From Liolophura sinensis (Eukaryota > Mollusca > Polyplacophora > Chitonida > Chitonidae), in NCBI RefSeq assembly GCF_032854445.1, contig NW_027018109.1, positions 1 to 64,000 on the forward strand: a stretch of 64,000 nt of DNA, in the 5' to 3' direction. Made by a program: the position numbers and the translations under genes. Below the pieces are notes generated by a model. That model was not told the origin of the DNA. It saw only the letters and a list, made by a program, of their open reading frames with translations, and did not search any database. Shown here one piece after another: positions 62,401 to 64,000 of this stretch (positions within the stretch are counted from its first letter, which is position 1; each line of letters opens with the position of its first letter).

Positions 62401-64000
62401 CTACACTGTACTCTGTACAATCGCGACTGGTCATTACTATATTCAACTTTTGACTATAAGTTATGTGCCCTTCGGTAGCCCAGAAGACCTGAAATTCTTT
62501 GGGCCAAGCCCATTTAACTCACCCAGCAATTGCCTTATTCTAAGTGCAAGACAGATCTCAATGTCTTTATCTACGTGTAGAAAAACCACACCATTTTGTA
62601 CGTGAAAACCACAAGGTACTTGATACAGTCTGCTGTAAAAAGTACAACTTACACTGGACCCCTTCAGTAAGGTGCCAAAAGATGCGGAATTGAGCCAGGC
62701 ATCGGCAGCTGTTGAAAAATTGCAAATTTCCCTGGTTTCCATGGAGTAAGAGCCGTTGCTGGGCACGTGATTATGACATAAATGATCATTCAATTGTCAC
62801 TACAGCCAAAAGTATTGGTCGGAGAGCAACGCGGATTGCACCATTCGATTTCTCGTCACAAAATACGTCGGATTATACTCTTACTAGTAGCACTGGAACA
62901 GTTTTTCCACTTTTGCATTTTTACCTGGTCTTTTTGTTAATTGAAATCGGCTACACTGTACTCTGTACAATCGCGACTGGTCATTACTATATTCAACTTT
63001 TGACTATAAGTTATGTGCCCTTCGGTAGCCCAGAAGACGTCAAATCTTTGGGCCAAGCCCATTTAACTCACCCAGCAATTGCCTTACTTCTAAGTGCAAG
63101 ACAATCTCAATGTCTTTATCTACGTGTAGAAAAACCACACCATTTGTACGTGAAAACCACAAGGTACTTGATACAGTCTTCTGTAAAAAGTACAACTGAA
63201 CACTGACCCACTTCAGTAAGGTGCCAAAAGATGCGGAATTGAGCCAGGCATCGGCAGCTGTTGAAAAATTGCAAATTTCCCTGGTTTCCATGGAGTAAGA
63301 GCCGTTGCTGGGCACGTGATTATGACATAAATGATCATTCAATTGTCACTACAGCCAAAAGTATTGGTCGGAGAGCAACGCGGATTGCACCATTCGATTT
63401 CTCGTCACAAAATACGTCGGATTAGGCTGTTACTAGTAGCACTGGAACAGTTTTTCCACTTTTGCATTTTTGCCTGGTCTTTTTGTTAATTGAAATCGGC
63501 TACACTGTACTCTGTACAATCGCGACTGGTCATTACTATATTCAACTTTTGACTATAAGTTATGTGCCCTTCGGTAGCCCAGAAGACCTGAAATCTTTGG
63601 GCTAAGCCCATTTAACTCACCCAGCAATTGCCTTACTTCTAAGTGCAAGACAATCTCAATGTCTTTATCTACGTGTAGAAAAACCACACCATTTGTACGT
63701 GAAAAACACAAGGTACTTGATACAGTCTGCTGTAAAAAGTACAACTGACCACAGACCCACATGAATAAGGTGCCAAAAGATGCGGAATTGAGCCAGTCAT
63801 CGGCAGCTGTTGAAAAATTGCAAATTTCCCTGGTTTCCATGGAGTAAGAGCCGTTGCTGGGCACGTGATTATGACATCAATGATCAATCAATTGTCACTA
63901 CAGCCAAAAGTATTGGTCGGAGAGCAACGCGGTTTGCACCATTCGATTTGTCGTCACAAAATACGTCGGATTAGCCTCTTACCAGCAGCACTGGAACAGT
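56427..64000 (+). repeat. Third super-HOR unit, partial and rearranged
   Basis: Monomers at 56427 to 59721 follow a-b-c-d-e-f-g. Instead of h, the next copy (60270) is like the one at 19078 ('ctttcggctaagccc' with 'gccagggatcgg'). The copy at 60819 ends like type q ('gagccgatgctacgc'), and 61367 is s-like ('aaaaccaatcc'). The a-to-s interval is thus only about 10 monomers, against 21-22 in the previous two units. The last monomers (61914-63564) are harder to type. The stretch 61150-62660 is rich in single-base indels. The window ends inside a monomer. Confidence 0.8.

Larger units (their letters stand above)
1..64000 (+). repeat. Satellite DNA array, ~549-bp monomer, ~116.6 copies
   Basis: The anchor 'gtgcccttcggtag' (or a one- or two-base variant) recurs at 419, 968, 1515, 2065 and so on to 63564: 116 anchors with mean spacing 549.1 bp. 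All copies are in the same orientation. No inverted copies, insertions of unrelated DNA or spacers were seen. Both window ends cut through a monomer, so the array is longer than the window. The monomer has no obvious internal subrepeat; a 3 x 183 bp structure was considered because 549 is divisible by 183, but no matching blocks at that spacing were noticed. Base composition is about 41% G+C (hand count of 9661-10200). The organisation matches eukaryotic satellite DNA. I do not recognise the family or the species. Strand is given relative to the reading used here; transcription, if any, is unknown. Confidence 0.98.

Noticed and set aside
1-64000. CRISPR array or bacterial operon
   Set aside because: Repeats are contiguous 549-bp units without spacers; there are no cas-like genes and no ribosome-binding-site-led ORFs.
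1-64000. Transposon insertion or LTR in the array
   Set aside because: Anchor spacing never deviates by more than 15 bp from 549, so nothing of transposon size is inserted.

Overview
The whole 64 kb window is one uninterrupted head-to-tail tandem array of a single satellite monomer of about 549 bp, all in the same orientation. Using 'gtgcccttcggtag' as phase anchor I located 116 consecutive anchors from 419 to 63564, giving a mean spacing of 549.1 bp. Partial monomers lie at both ends, so the array continues in both directions. I see no unique sequence, transposon, rRNA, tRNA, snRNA or credible protein gene. This is eukaryotic satellite DNA of the kind found at centromeres, pericentromeres or other heterochromatin. 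Nothing in it identifies the species. One monomer (9661-10200) is about 41% G+C by hand count. Many variants that separate monomer types are CG/TG/CA alternatives, which suggests a genome with germline CpG methylation.

Monomers fall into recognisable types, and the order of types forms higher-order repeats (HORs). I name the recurring core types a to m (13 monomers, about 7.14 kb), followed by a variable tail of types called n to t here. Layout: 1-4800, a trimeric a-b-c HOR repeated about three times; 4801-8644, d to k with two hybrid junction monomers; 8645-14684, c to m; 14685-17429, a tandem copy of the last five monomers (i-m); 17430-20724, a trimer present twice; 20725-21835, an irregular stretch with indels and a 15-bp duplication; 21836-24029, a dimer present twice; 24030-32816, a mixed stretch ending in tail types; 32817-44895, a 22-monomer super-unit; 44896-56426, a 21-monomer super-unit; 56427-64000, a third super-unit that starts the same way (a-g) but then jumps early to tail types.

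The picture is of nested, recent amplification: dimers, trimers, tetramers, pentamers and units of about 12 kb coexist in one array. Several junctions fall inside monomers, as unequal exchange would leave them. The many short ORFs are by-products of the repeat. They start mostly at TTG or GTG, recur with the same stops in nearly every monomer, and have no recognisable domain. The strongest structural signals inside the monomer are an imperfect hairpin with 13-nt arms, a nearly invariant block around 'tgtactctgtaca', and a short hypervariable block around 'atgatcat'. The region boundaries are those of my chosen phase anchor; the true exchange points are within about one monomer of them.
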